Source: Ophioderma brevispina (Eukaryota; Echinodermata; Ophiuroidea; Amphilepidida; Ophiodermatidae). Taken from it: DNA of 64,000 bases. The stretch spans positions 55,758 through 119,757 of the forward strand of contig JAMKCH010012705.1 of the NCBI GenBank assembly GCA_023653785.1, given 5' to 3'. Below are positions 52,425 through 63,300 of the stretch, piece by piece. The translations under genes were made by a program, and so were the position numbers. How positions within the stretch are numbered: position 1 is the stretch's first letter; each line of letters starts with the position of its first letter. Below the pieces are notes generated by a model. It saw only the letters and a list, made by a program, of their open reading frames with translations. It made no database searches and had not been told where the DNA came from.

Positions 52425-52584
52425 GGGTGTTTCCACAAGGTGACACCCTTCTTTCTGACACCCTTATGAATTCGGAAACCGCAAACGGAAATACGCCACA
52501 CGGATTTTAGTGTGGTTTATTCCTTTAAGGTTTCCGAATTCATAAGGGTGTCAGAAAGAAGGGTGTCACCTTATGGAAACACCC
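52425..52584. mobile_element. 160-bp foldback element with 9-bp target duplication
   Basis: The arms 52425-52480 and 52529-52584 are 56 bases each and pair with a single mismatch. Outer ends are gggtgtttcc/ggaaacaccc. The loop is 48 bases. GTTTTAGAT (52416-52424) and GCTTTAGAT (52585-52593) abut the two arms exactly, a 9-base target duplication with one difference. A 9-bp duplication and long arms fit Mutator-like non-autonomous elements; that assignment is inference. It is non-coding and, given the arm identity, probably young. Confidence 0.8.
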
Positions 52585-52593
52585 GCTTTAGAT

Positions 52594-54530
52594 CGTTTTC
52601 ATATGGCTGGCGGTTAGGATGTTTAGACGCCTAACCTTAGACGACTAATATTATGCGTCAAATCTAGGCGTTTAAATAACCCAACTGTCAATCATATAGT
52701 TTTCACGGGCAAACTCTAGGCAGAAACGTGGTTGCCGTCAGAATCTGAGATGTTTTGTTAATCGCAGATTTTTGGCCAACGGTCTTTGCAACAAGCCGAT
52801 GCCACCACAATGTTTTTTTTTATTAATAATTGACAAACCTTTTCCGGATTTATACATATTTATCACGCACCAGTTCCGTGCAAATTGTGTTTGTGTTAAA
52901 TGGAGTTTAGCCTTGTTGAATCACTTCATATTTCATCAAGCCTTGGGTGGCAATTTTAACACCTAATTACCACCCAACATATTGCAGTTCTGATGGATAA
53001 CACATTAATTTCACGCCCAAACTGTTATTGAGAATATAATATAATGGGTGAAATAAATAAAATAATGGTACTAAAGTAACTCAAGGGGTACAACTTCAAA
53101 ACATTCAAAATATATTTCTAAAACAATTATTGTTGCCTTATTAAAAGAATGGTACTTTCTTATTTTTTTAAATACCTGTGAACACCATTAGTTTGACTTT
53201 TTTGGGTATCATTTTCATCAGAAATTGTAAAAATGTGACAAAGATTCCTCAAATGAAACTAGTTCTGCTTCTCAACTTCTACTAGTTGGTCTTGAACTAT
53301 TTACTGTTTTGTGTAAAAATCCACATATGTAACACTCATAATGTTTCGAGCAAAATTTTGCCATAACACTTCTGTTTCAATCAGATTATATTTATATTTA
53401 TGAAATCTAAAATCATAAAAATTGTGCAATGTATTTTTCTTTGGTGTGCAGCAGATAATATGTTAATGCTTACACTTCTAAAGTCTTTGTTGGAAAGTCC
53501 TTTACCCTTTTGAAATGTTTGTTGTTGATGTCTTCCCAATCCTCAGCATTAGTGTTATCGCATCTTAAATCAGAGCAGCTTATTTCGATGCACAAGCAGA
53601 CGCCTAGAAGGAAATTATAATCTATCAAATATGTTTTCCCAGTGTCGACAAAGTATTTAACCTACTTTCGACATATTGTATGTTTCTGAACTAATATCTT
53701 CAAATGCTAAATAATATGAAGTAAATGCTTTACAATAATACCAAATATCCGATCGATAGGTAGGCTTATCTCGATAAAATAAAAAGTGCAAGGAAATTGC
53801 AGGCAAATGTTTTTCAAAAAATGTTATTTTTGAAAGGAAAAAATTGAAATCGGATAAGTATGGCTTTTAATAAAATTGAGTTAACGTTACTGTATTAAAA
53901 CACTATTACAATTAAATCTGATGTCTTCGCATTTTTTTCCAAATAAAATACTTGAAAACACTCTGAAACATTAAAGTGTGATGATATTTTGTTTTGATTA
54001 AAGTTTAAAATAAGGTTTTTAGTTTTGTTTTAAATAATATGAGACTATAAAAAGTGTTTGAAAGTAGCGAAAAGCTAAGAAAGAAATCTTTTCAAATAAA
54101 ACGTTTTGAAAGGGTCGACAACCTGCTAGAACAAGTATGGACCAGATGCAGCAAAAGGTAAAGCCAGGCTGCCCAATCAAAGGAAGATGGTAATATTCAT
54201 ACAAGAGTCAATACGATGGACAATTTTTTGAGAGGTACACCAACAATTTTGTCACATCCCATGGATTGAAACAAAGGTTACAGTAAAATTGCTATAGGGC
54301 AATTAGGGTTCAAGCTCTATCTATTTAGCGGCCGCATCCGAGATGCTATTCACCATGTAGCGCCAAATGTCTCAGTCCATCATTAAGTTGGGGGTGTCAG
54401 ATGGATTCTGCTGGATGCCTCGAAGAATCACGTCAATGGGGGACGACGACCCTGTTTGGGCGTGGTAACCTCCAAAATGTGATGTCTGAAATTTGACGGT
54501 CATATTTTCCGTCTTCTTGGCATTTAGATG
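52594..54530. other. Intergenic, nothing firm
   Basis: AT-rich with no long frame. 54320-54480 is less AT-rich. Read on the minus strand it resembles decayed coding sequence (for example GIQQNPSDTPNLMMD then DIWRYMVNS), possibly from a retroelement, but I could not place it in a family. Confidence 0.35.
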
Positions 54531-54610
54531 TACAGTACGAGTCAATAAAAACCCTACATTCAGGAAAGCTTTTTCTTGGAAGGTTAAACGTTAGTTTTTC
54601 CTGAATGTTT
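54531..54610 (+). mobile_element. Isolated mariner-like terminal repeat
   Basis: TACAGTACGAGTCAATAAAA resembles the left end of the mariner at 55090 (TACATGGTGACCCAATAAAA). It contains a small inverted pair (acattcaggaaa / tttcctgaatgt). No matching right end was found, so it is a solo or partial end. Confidence 0.4.
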
Positions 54611-55089
54611 GCTTTGGTTGTTTACAGGGATAATATGCTATCAGAAGAATTTTTATTTGGTGTCTTTCGGACTTTGGGTTCAGAAACTATGTCAATGCTG
54701 TGGAGATACATTCTGTTTGGCTACTTTTAGCCATACAATGCGAAGAGACTGACACCGAGGTATACTGTAACCCATTATAGCAAAGACAACTCACACTTCA
54801 GGTATGATCTAATACATTCCAAGCATTCCAAATATGCAAAAACACATGGTTCAAAAAAAATGTGGGCGCTTCTTTCTGGAAATGTCCTCATGTCTCTTTA
54901 CACCAACTATTTTTACTTTCCTATTTTGGAAATAGGATTTTTTCACTCAACATTTTCTTTTGTAATCTCCGAGATATTAATTTTTATAATCCTACAACTA
55001 TTCTCCCACCTTCTATTTGGTGTTAAATATTTTAAACCAAATCACTGCTGAAGGCCATGTTACTCTATGTAACCACGTTAGTTACGATA

Positions 55090-56458
55090 CATGGTGACCC
55101 AATAAAAACTTTACCCAAAATGAAAGGGATATTTTTTCCATATTTTGTAATTTGATATATGTGGATTTTATTTTATCATAAAGAATGGGTAATTGAGCAA
55201 AACAGACTTGTCCATGGGTATTTCATGATGGAATGATAAGTACACATAAATCCTGATATTTGTAACATGCGAAAACTGTTTGAAGCAGAGGGAACTTTGG
55301 AAAATGCCAACAAAGGACGAAGCGGACGGCCTAGGAGCATCAGAACACCTGCGAATATTCAAGCTGTAAGACAGGAGCTTCGTAACAACCCACGCACAGC
55401 ATAAGGAGAAACCGTGCCGCAAATGTCTCCAGATCGTCATTTCAGCGCATCGTTAGTGATCAATTGGCATTCATAAATAATTGTGAGACGCCATAATTTG
55501 GATGCAGGTGATCGTCAATGTAGGCTGGCGTTTTGCAATTGGCTAATTAACAGACCACAGCGCTTCTTAAGAGAACTTGGTTTTGCTGATGAGGCCAATT
55601 TTACAATGACTGGATCAGTGAACTCTCAAAATGTGAGAGAGTATGCACCAAAAGGGAACCCTCCCAATGATTTGTCTACGACAGACCTATCGCAGGAAAG
55701 CTGCAGTTTTAGCAGTTGTTATAGGTAACAATAACCTAATTGGGCCCATTTTATTGATGGAAATTTGAATGGTGCCGGTTATCTCAATTTCATTAATCAA
55801 CATTTGGAGTTGCGGCGCATATTTCAGCAGCAATGAAATGGAGCAATTCGTCGTGCCTAGTTTCTTCAAGGCAGTGCACCAGCACACAGGATTGTAATGG
55901 TTAGAAAACCGCCTTCAGAAACTCTTTCCAAATCGGATCATAGGATTAGGGCATGCGGTGGAATGGCCCCTCGGTCACTCCACTAGATTTTTGGCTATGG
56001 GGTGATGTAAAACCTGGAGTTTACAATGAGGGTCCCCCAAACACATTACCAGAACTACGACGACGGATAAACGATGCATTTACCGCAATTAGGAGAACGC
56101 GTGTATAATCAAGACCTGTTCAACACATGCACTCCAGGGCTACCGAGTGCATCGCGAATCAGGGAGGACATGTGTAAGATCGAAACTAAAGGTAAAACCG
56201 TTAAGATAAATTACGTTTGATGTTGCAATTGTGTTCAACCATGCCTAAGAAAAATGATGCTCTGTGGACAAGTCTGTTTTGCTGACTTATTGTTCAGTGG
56301 ACCATATCTTGAGAACCACTCAACCAAAACGAACAAAAATTAAGGTAAGATGCTCTATTACACATTCTTTATGATAAAATAAAGTCCACAGATATCAAAT
56401 TACAGAAAGTGGAAAAATATAGCTTTCATTTTGGGTAAAGTTTTTATTGGTCACCCTG
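55090..56458 (+). mobile_element. Tc1/mariner-superfamily transposon (1.37 kb)
   Basis: Terminal inverted repeats of about 37 bases: left CATGGTGACCCAATAAAAAC, right (read backwards) CAGGGTGACCAATAAAAACT, both continuing into TTTACCCAAAATGAAAG. TA dinucleotides flank both ends (55088-55089, 56459-56460). The similarity extends a further 50-60 bases inward. The transposase inside is broken. Length, TA target and protein motifs all agree with an old Tc1/mariner copy. Confidence 0.85.
55268..56107 (+). pseudogene. Degenerate mariner-type transposase
   Basis: Encodes, across several frames with stops, the expected order of parts. A helix-turn-helix linker comes first (KLFEAEGTLENANKGRSGRP then RTPANIQAVRQELRNNPRTA, about 55268-55410). 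The open frame 55483-55728 has FADEANFTMTGSVNSQNVRE, including the first catalytic Asp. A damaged middle region follows where the second Asp should be. Last come SVTPLDFWLWGDVK and PNTLPELRRRINDAF, with the third acidic position as Asp (about 55970-56085). A stop in the N-terminal half and phase changes make it non-functional. The enzyme would cut and join DNA at TA sites. Confidence 0.8.
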
Positions 56459-56685
56459 TATACTGCTGCTGTGGTCTTGGAAACATAAATGCGTTAATAT
56501 ATTGGAAATCAAAATATTTGCAACAGACTTGGAGAATGAAGATGGCATCCCAGACTGATATTTACCAAATCTGTGGAGTTGTATGCCATCAAGGGACTTA
56601 CAGAGCAAGGCAGGAAGACAGCAAAAATCTGCATGAACAATTACCAGCAAAATAGCAGTGTCACTCTAATTATCAAAGAACTTAA

Positions 56686-57157
56686 AGCAATAATGGCACA
56701 TTTTTTAAGAGCGCCCCCAATTTTCAAAATTTGATATTTTTGCACAGTTACGTTGGTAATTGTCTAAGAAACTATAGCTGCGAACGAGAATGCTAAAAAT
56801 GCATATTTATCACAAAATAAGCGATTTTGTAATTAGAATTGGGATCCCAGATTGGACTTAACGGCAGAGCTGGAAATGCTACGTTTATGTCCGTCCATGA
56901 TGAAATAGTGCCACCTCGAGAAAATAACCTCTAACTTGACTTGCCTGAACTATTAAAACAACTAATGGATGGCTGCCGTTTCCAGCAGCCGTTGAATTAT
57001 TATCGGGGATCCCGATAATAATTATTCTAGTACAAAAGTCCTTCGTTTGTGACACATAGACATTTTCGAGCTTAACCATTCACAGGTATAGTTTACTAGC
57101 CAGTTACCAATGCAACCGTGTAAAATCTCCAATTTGTTGAAAAATTGGGGGCGCTCT
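56686..57157. mobile_element. Relic related to TTAA element family 2
   Basis: TTAA (56682-56685) is followed by AGCAATAATGGCACATTTTT. Then come gagcgcccccaattttcaaa and gatatttttgcacagtt, which parallel the family 2 interior (gtgcgccctt... gatatttttgcatggtt). The right side ends ttgaaaaattgggggcgctc, an inverted match to the 56709-56728 words. The outermost right end and its TTAA are not preserved. A central palindrome (attattatcggg / cccgataataat) lies at 56996-57022. Confidence 0.5.
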
Positions 57158-57906
57158 GGGAATCTCTACAAATGATGTACAAAATTAATTTCACATTTGC
57201 CACAACAGAAAATTGTATTATGGTGCCTAGTGAACAATTCTCAAAATCTACAAATTAAGGGAACACTGGATTTAACACTGGAAACTGAAAAAATGCTTGT
57301 GATAAACCGCAAAACAGACTAACGCTGACAATTTAACTAATGAAACTCAGCATTTTGGTCAGCCGTGCAAAGAATCACGCTGAAATAAATATCCGCACAT
57401 CCACATCAGTGACTCTTATATTATATAACAGGTTGGTCACTTTTACCAAACAGACACAAATAGTTTGCAGTTCTGATCCAATGTTCCACGTGTCAAATAT
57501 TTACTAAAGAAGTCGGAGAATACATGGACTTTTAACCGAAAAGCATTTCTATGCGTGACGATGTTCAACACTCATGCGTGTTTGTGATTCCAGTCAGCAC
57601 GGCCGTGAGTGTTTATATATTGTCTTATGTAATATGTTTTTGGGGGTAAAGTTTCATATGTACGCGGACAGAATGTAGTTCTCACGCGCATGATCATTAA
57701 AGTCGGACCTCATTGGGTAATTTAGTCGGCGAGCTGAAATATTTAAGGCAGTGCACATATATGGGAGAGGGCAGTTGACTTTACTGGAAAACGATCAATG
57801 AGTCTGGAAAACGTAAGATTTGTAGTACAAGCAGTGTTCAAAGCATTATCTCATCGAATCTCTATACGGACTGTTCGTCTGACAAAATACATACCACTCA
57901 AGTATC
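57158..57906 (+). promoter_or_regulatory. Upstream region of the GPCR gene
   Basis: No transposon body was recognised in the 750 bases before the start codon. An atatttaa box near 57739-57746 and a catatatggg box near 57755 are candidate TATA elements. The initiation site and 5' UTR length cannot be fixed from sequence. A palindromic tgcgcatg-like word (cacgcgcatgatc, 57683-57695) is present. All of this is inference from word content. Confidence 0.3.
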
Positions 57907-59127
57907 ATGGCAGTCAATCAATCAGAGAGAGAGGTGAGCAATCCGAAGTACTTTGAGGATCTTGACAGCTCGGACATCGAATGCTTAAGAAAATTTAACC
58001 AGTCCGCTAGACAATACAACGAGACAAGGTATTTAAGTGCTGAGGAATCGTATCAGTTTGGCTACACCAAGGGAGGAGTAATACTTACAACAGTTTTCTT
58101 GCCGTTGATTCTGGTATTTGGTGTACTGGGAAATTGTGCGTTTATTTATGTGGCTATCAAAATAAAACATATGAGAACTATTACAAATAGGTATCTTGTC
58201 AACCTTGCCGTTGCGGATATAATTTTCCTGCTCTCTGCCATTGGACCCAAACTTTACCGCTATGCAAAGTCCCCACTAGATGGCGACGATTCGCCTCTAG
58301 GATCCTTTGGCTGCATCTGGACTTTCTTCCTCGCAGACATGTCGTATTTTGCTTCCTTACTCTTTGTAACCCTCGTGTCTTTGGATAGATATGCGGCTGT
58401 ATGTCGTCCGCAGGATCGTAACAGTGGTATCAAAGGCAAATCCATGCAACTAATTACCTTTGCATGGATTCTTTCATGCCTACTGGCTGGCTCTCTTACG
58501 CCAAGTAATGCAAACTTAGTTTTCTACTGCTACAAGTGGGCACCAGTGAAACCTTATAACCAATGGCCGTCAACTCTTCGATATTGTTTACCGATTGAAG
58601 AATGGATGAAAAGTTTTTCGCTTGGGTTGCAAACTCTTCCGTTTTTTGCAACTCTTATCTTAAACTGTATCTTATATGTGTCTATCATTCACGGGCTTAA
58701 CCAATCGATCAAACGCTTAAATCAGCAAGGATTACAGAAAACTAAAGATTCTCGTATGCGCAATCAGATTGCTAAAATGCTAGTTGTTAATGGTGTGCTG
58801 TTCTTTTTATGCTTGTCGCCGTTTGAATTCGTGTCCCTCGGTTATATGATAGCAACAACAAGAAATTATCAATTCATAATCTCTGATTTCGATGCGAGAA
58901 CATATATTGCTCTCTTTGCACGCATCCTGTCATACATCAATTCTGCTATAAATCCGATTGTTTACACAGCTATGTGTGAACGTTACATACAAGCGTTTAA
59001 GCAAGCGTTTATACCCACATATATTAGACCTAAATTGGGCAGTAAGGGACAAAGTAGTCGGAGTAGCCGGTCAAAGACGTTGAACACAGCAGCGAGCACA
59101 CAGGAATGCAAAGACACAAATATCTAA
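57907..59127 (+). CDS. Rhodopsin-family GPCR, peptide-receptor-like, intronless
   Basis: A 406-residue class A G-protein-coupled receptor in the plasma membrane, complete in one exon. The start has a good context (A at -3, G at +4). The extracellular N-terminus (1-57) has three N-glycosylation sequons (N4, N31, N38). Landmarks: GN in helix 1 (N76), LAVAD in helix 2 (D104), Cys136 before helix 3, DRY at 160-162, Trp187 in helix 4, Cys208/Cys227 in loop 2, Pro245 in helix 5, FFLCLSPF in helix 6 (Cys302, Pro305; no Trp in the usual CWxP), and NPIVY at 349-353. Cys357 may be palmitoylated. The tail is Ser/Arg-rich and ends TNI, a possible class I PDZ ligand. Style is closest to neuropeptide receptors (TRH, neuromedin U or ghrelin type). 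Ligand and G protein are unknown. No introns or breaks. Confidence 0.96.
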   Translation: MAVNQSEREVSNPKYFEDLDSSDIECLRKFNQSARQYNETRYLSAEESYQFGYTKGGVILTTVFLPLILVFGVLGNCAFIYVAIKIKHMRTITNRYLVNLAVADIIFLLSAIGPKLYRYAKSPLDGDDSPLGSFGCIWTFFLADMSYFASLLFVTLVSLDRYAAVCRPQDRNSGIKGKSMQLITFAWILSCLLAGSLTPSNANLVFYCYKWAPVKPYNQWPSTLRYCLPIEEWMKSFSLGLQTLPFFATLILNCILYVSIIHGLNQSIKRLNQQGLQKTKDSRMRNQIAKMLVVNGVLFFLCLSPFEFVSLGYMIATTRNYQFIISDFDARTYIALFARILSYINSAINPIVYTAMCERYIQAFKQAFIPTYIRPKLGSKGQSSRSSRSKTLNTAASTQECKDTNI

Positions 59128-59238
59128 CTTTCAACGCTAAAAATTGACCCTATAATGTTTTATATGTACCATCATATTTTGGTGTGTCCTTGGTGTAAGA
59201 TATTCATGAGTTAGACTAGAGTAAAGACTCTTTTACGG

Positions 59239-59244
59239 AATAAA
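59239..59244 (+). terminator. AATAAA polyadenylation signal of the GPCR gene
   Basis: The first canonical AATAAA after the stop codon, 112 bases downstream, implying a short 3' UTR of about 130-140 bases. No downstream GT-rich element was verified. Confidence 0.6.
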
Positions 59245-61189
59245 GCTGTACAATCCTAGTAATCCTTTGATCCTTTTATAGAATATTTCATGCTAGGATA
59301 ATTCCGTGACTCTTACATGAAGGATGAACCCATATTTTGCTCATTCAAATTCTTGCATTTGTGAAGAATGCCCTGAACATTACATAATGTGCGTTGTCTT
59401 CGATTATAATTAAACCAAAACAAATCAGGTGCACTTGAACGGTAACATACGATTTATAAATAGCAATCGCGGTTTATGTTTGCTTGCACAGATTTCAATC
59501 CCATATGTCAGCAGACATGAAGTCGTTCTGACCCGTTTATTCAGATTTAATAAGTTCTAATGGTTTTTATACCCAACACCGAATGCACTATTTTATGTGG
59601 ATAATTATGTAGAAGATAGGCACCACTGTTACGGGTGAGACTTATTCCCGTTTTAGAAATATCAGTTACATTTCAAGTAGTCCATTCGAGTTTCAAGTAG
59701 TACAGGCAAGTATTGTCCCTTGAAATATTAGATTTGTTTTTTAATGTCGAACTAATTTTGTATCATCAAATTTTAAGGCCAATTGTTAATTCTTATTATC
59801 TAATATATCTATTGAATTTTGCGAGATGGTAAAGAACATGTACTTCACAATAAGAAGATGTCATTAGAATTAAGATGATAAATGGAAACGGGAATCACAG
59901 TTCATTTATTCAGATGTGTCAATTATCGAATATAAATATCACCTTGCCATTTAGTAGTTGTCATTAATCATTGTTTTTCTAATTACCTGGGAAGCAAACA
60001 GACGCTCCTTTGCGAAGGAAATGTTGTTCGCCACAGGAGATTTTACTGGCAGGCCTGACTTTAACGCTAGATGTGAGCACTTTTTCAAAATCGCTATAGA
60101 GGTGTTCCACCTTTCGGATAAGCGGCCATCTTGCCGGGAATGGCAAAGCCCATTCCAAATTTTTGGAGACTTCTAAAGAACGACATGCATGTTGGATATG
60201 TATGCATAAAAGTATGGGTCACACTTGAATAGCACAAGTACTTTGAGGTCGGGTATTAAATTGATCTGAATGACGAATACTACGGGAACTAACACCTTTT
60301 GTTATAGGTTATGCATGAGTGAGGTGAAAGCCCTCCATTGTATCACGATAGCTATTGTATCACGACAGGTTCAATAACAGTCAAATAATTGAAATGTTAA
60401 ACCAAAGAGTTGTTTACTGAGGTATGGCACAACAGTGGTATGTTTGTGTAGATTTTGATGCATCCAGTTATATAACAGTATGGTAGAAAATTAAAACCAA
60501 GTCATCTGGACTTACTACTACTTATCATCCTCTTATGTTAGTTGAGCCAAGGCTGAAGCTGGGTGTGAATTGGGTGCAAAATATTTTCAATTGTCTTCTA
60601 ACTTCTAGCAACTGGGCGGACAATTGTTTTCAGTAGTATGGTACAATCAACCCAGCAACAAAATTGATACGGAATGATATAGTGATTGTCAACCACACTT
60701 TTAAAAATATTCATTAAAATAACGTCGTGTTTTAACTGTCAGATGGGACTCCACCATAGTTAAACGACGTGTGTAGGTTATTTGCACGATTCGAGTCCCT
60801 TTTTACAGTTATCTGAACGTTTCGTCCCTTTTCACAGTTTTTTTTTTTAAAAGGACGTTTTTTTTAAAAAACCTTTTCAACAGTTCAGGACAAAACAGTT
60901 TACGGAAAATTAATGCCAACAAATAAAAATTTCTTTTAAATTGAGCCATTCGCGCATTTACAACAATACTATTGCACTCTTTGCCATTATCTAGGACAAT
61001 AAAATGCAAGACAATGGTTAAATTGGAAATTCCCCAAAATTTGGAATGCGTAAGTAATAGCTCTAAACTCGAAAACCATAATGCCTTTAAACGTAAACCT
61101 AAAAAAAAATGAGGCTGATTAATAAATATTCAAAATTTAGGTCTTATGAAGTAATGGTTTGAGATATCAATCTGTCATAAAATTCATGT
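59245..61189. other. Downstream intergenic region, no gene seen
   Basis: The longest open frame (59958-60176, 72 codons) has no recognisable domain. Homopolymer stretches at 60840-60880 are low complexity. A tandem word ctattgtatcacga(t/c)ag near 60337-60370 is repeated twice. Otherwise unassigned. Confidence 0.4.
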
Positions 61190-61660
61190 TTTATTTATTC
61201 TCTAATTGCAATACCATCTTCCTTGTCATCTCATTCATCTATCCATGAACTGGCTCACAATGGATTTCATGCTCCTTTGCCTCTGATCTTGTTTTTTAAA
61301 ACAATCTGACAATGTCTGTCTTGTCTTTCCTAGGTGTTGTCTTGTCCGGTCCCGTCCTGTCTCGTCCCATCCTATCCAGACCTACCAACAATTAAATTTT
61401 AAATATGATTCTATGTATGGTGGGGTCATGCTCAAAGTCCTCCGGACTTAATATGGCCTCTCCTGCATTTGAGTTCATGCCATTAAAAAACTCTGTACAT
61501 TTTATTCATTAAAGAGTGTACTTATTTTATTCTTAAAATATCTTTAATATATCATCTATATATATATATATCATATATAATGACTGACTGAATGAAAATG
61601 CAAAAAATAAAAAAAATAAAAAAAATAAAAATGTCTAAAATTAAAAAAACAAAAAAAAAC
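61190..61660 (+). mobile_element. 3' end of a LINE
   Basis: Reads as a non-coding 3' UTR. A cgtcctgtctcgtcc-type microsatellite (61340-61376) comes first. Next is ggtcatgctcaaagtcctcc with a complementary aagtcctccggactt stem. Then come a TA microsatellite (61557-61580), the words tgactgactgaatga, and an A-rich aaaaaataaaa tail (to about 61655). Such stems and tails are usual in CR1/Jockey-group LINE ends. No ORF2 residues were found. Confidence 0.45.
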
Positions 61661-61969
61661 ACCAATCACCATTGACTTCCACAAAAGTGGTTCGAAACCA
61701 AGTCAAATATCGGTTGAAATCGATAGCTTGCCTGATCGTTTTAGCAGCCACGTTGGCCAAGGAATCTACTTGTATTGAAAAGTGGTAAGTTTCGAAAGGC
61801 AGATGGACACTCCGGCAGGACAGCTACTCCGGGCATGACGTTTACTTATTATGATATGATGTGAATTGAAAACAAAAAGTGGTGCAAGCGATAAACAAAG
61901 CAAAGATATAAACGATTATTAAAGACATCTGTTGTTTTCAACCCATTCCAATGGGGTTTACACAGTTAA

Positions 61970-62503
61970 GAGGAACACTGGCAATTTTGAAAAATAGGCG
62001 CCCCTCAGATTGTTCAAAATCAATAATTTTTGCATGGTTGTGTTAAAGCTTTTATATACATTTAGCCCTCACCTTAAATGATTAAGACAAAATCGGCGTC
62101 CATATGGGTAAACAGGAATTATTTTTATAATTAATGTCACTGGCGGCTTAATTCAGCAGGACTACAAGAAAATGGGCATTAACACAAGAAAACGCCCACG
62201 CCGTTAATAGTTCCAACTGCATGCCCCTGTTTGACCGATCTGTCACCTTCGTGGTTTTAAAATCAATGAGTAAGAGTCTATGATATCATATAAATACACA
62301 TTTGTGATTAAAATAATGGAAAAGGTTAAAAGTTAGCTTACAATACCTGGAGGGGGCGTCTTTAACCTTTATTAACGTCCCTATCTGTTTTTGAGTGTTA
62401 TTTTAATGTAAAAAGTATCTCTATTCTTCCATGGCCTTGACTATCATTTGAGAGCAAATTGAAGAAATATCATATTTGTGGAAAAATGTGCAAGTGCCGC
62501 TTT
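61970..62503. mobile_element. TTAA element family 2, independent copy (534 bp)
   Basis: TTAA on both sides (61966-61969, 62504-62507). Ends GAGGAACACTGGCAATTTTG and, from the right, AAGCGGCACTTGCACATTT. Collinear along its length with 25128-25645 (tttgcatggttgtgttaaagc, cacaagaaaacgcc, gagagcaaattgaagaaat), but in unrelated flanks, so it is a separate insertion. Clearly diverged from the tandem-array copies. Non-coding. Confidence 0.8.
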
Positions 62504-62507
62504 TTAA

Positions 62508-63099
62508 CATAATTTGTCACGCTGCTGTCGGGTCAGCGATTTCCAAAACATTGAATGTAATGCTGTATTCGTGGTATAGCGTTATATATTAACAACTGAG
62601 GAATAACAAAATGCACACGATATTAGTTTTTTAGATTTATTTTAATGGCAAATATGCATTAGAAATAATAAATACGCAATGATTGTAAGCATTCTAAACA
62701 ATATTAATTATGATCAGCACAAATCAAAACTTTGCCTTTTTCATTTTGTTATCTCTACCTGTGCAATTTTCTTGATAAACAGCATTTTTGCTCAATATAT
62801 AAGCAAAAGAGTATAATTAATATCCTCCATGAAAATGAAATTCGCAGCTTCAGCAGTTTGGGAGAAATCGGAGTTTATCTGCTTGCACCAATTTTTTGAG
62901 ACACCCTGTACATGATTTCTTGGTAAATATTCACCCTTCGCAGCTCCCTGTAACTAACCAATCCACTTCTTATGTTTTCAATGGTATATTTTGCTAACAA
63001 AATCAGTCGGCAAACCAAATAAGTGATTTAACATAAAACTATAAATCAAGTAACCATCCATCTCTTTAATCAATCGGCATATCGGGTAAGGGTAAATTT
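62508..63099. other. Intergenic, nothing recognised
   Basis: AT-rich, with no long frame, inverted repeat or tail that I could support. Confidence 0.4.
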
Positions 63100-63300
63100 A
63101 ATGTAGGGACTTTACTATTTTGGTCTATTTATTGTTTATTTTCAAATAAAAAGTTACCGTTGTTATTCATAGTCATTTCGTATTCCTCGTTTTACACTAT
63201 GTACCATTAAAGTATAGATTTAATGACTTTGAACCTGTTTACGGGATTAAGCGCTATATATAAAAAAAACTGGTTATTATTATTATTATTATTTATTATC
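63100..63300 (+). mobile_element. L2-like tail with (TTA)n
   Basis: gggattaagcgctatatata followed by an A run and about seven TTA/ATT repeats (63274-63300). This is the plus-strand version of the arrangement at 1820-1920. The 5' extent is uncertain. Confidence 0.45.

Noticed and set aside
54860..55051. Small hydrophobic membrane protein
   Set aside because: Hydrophobic residues follow from T-rich sequence. There is no conservation evidence, promoter or recognised family.
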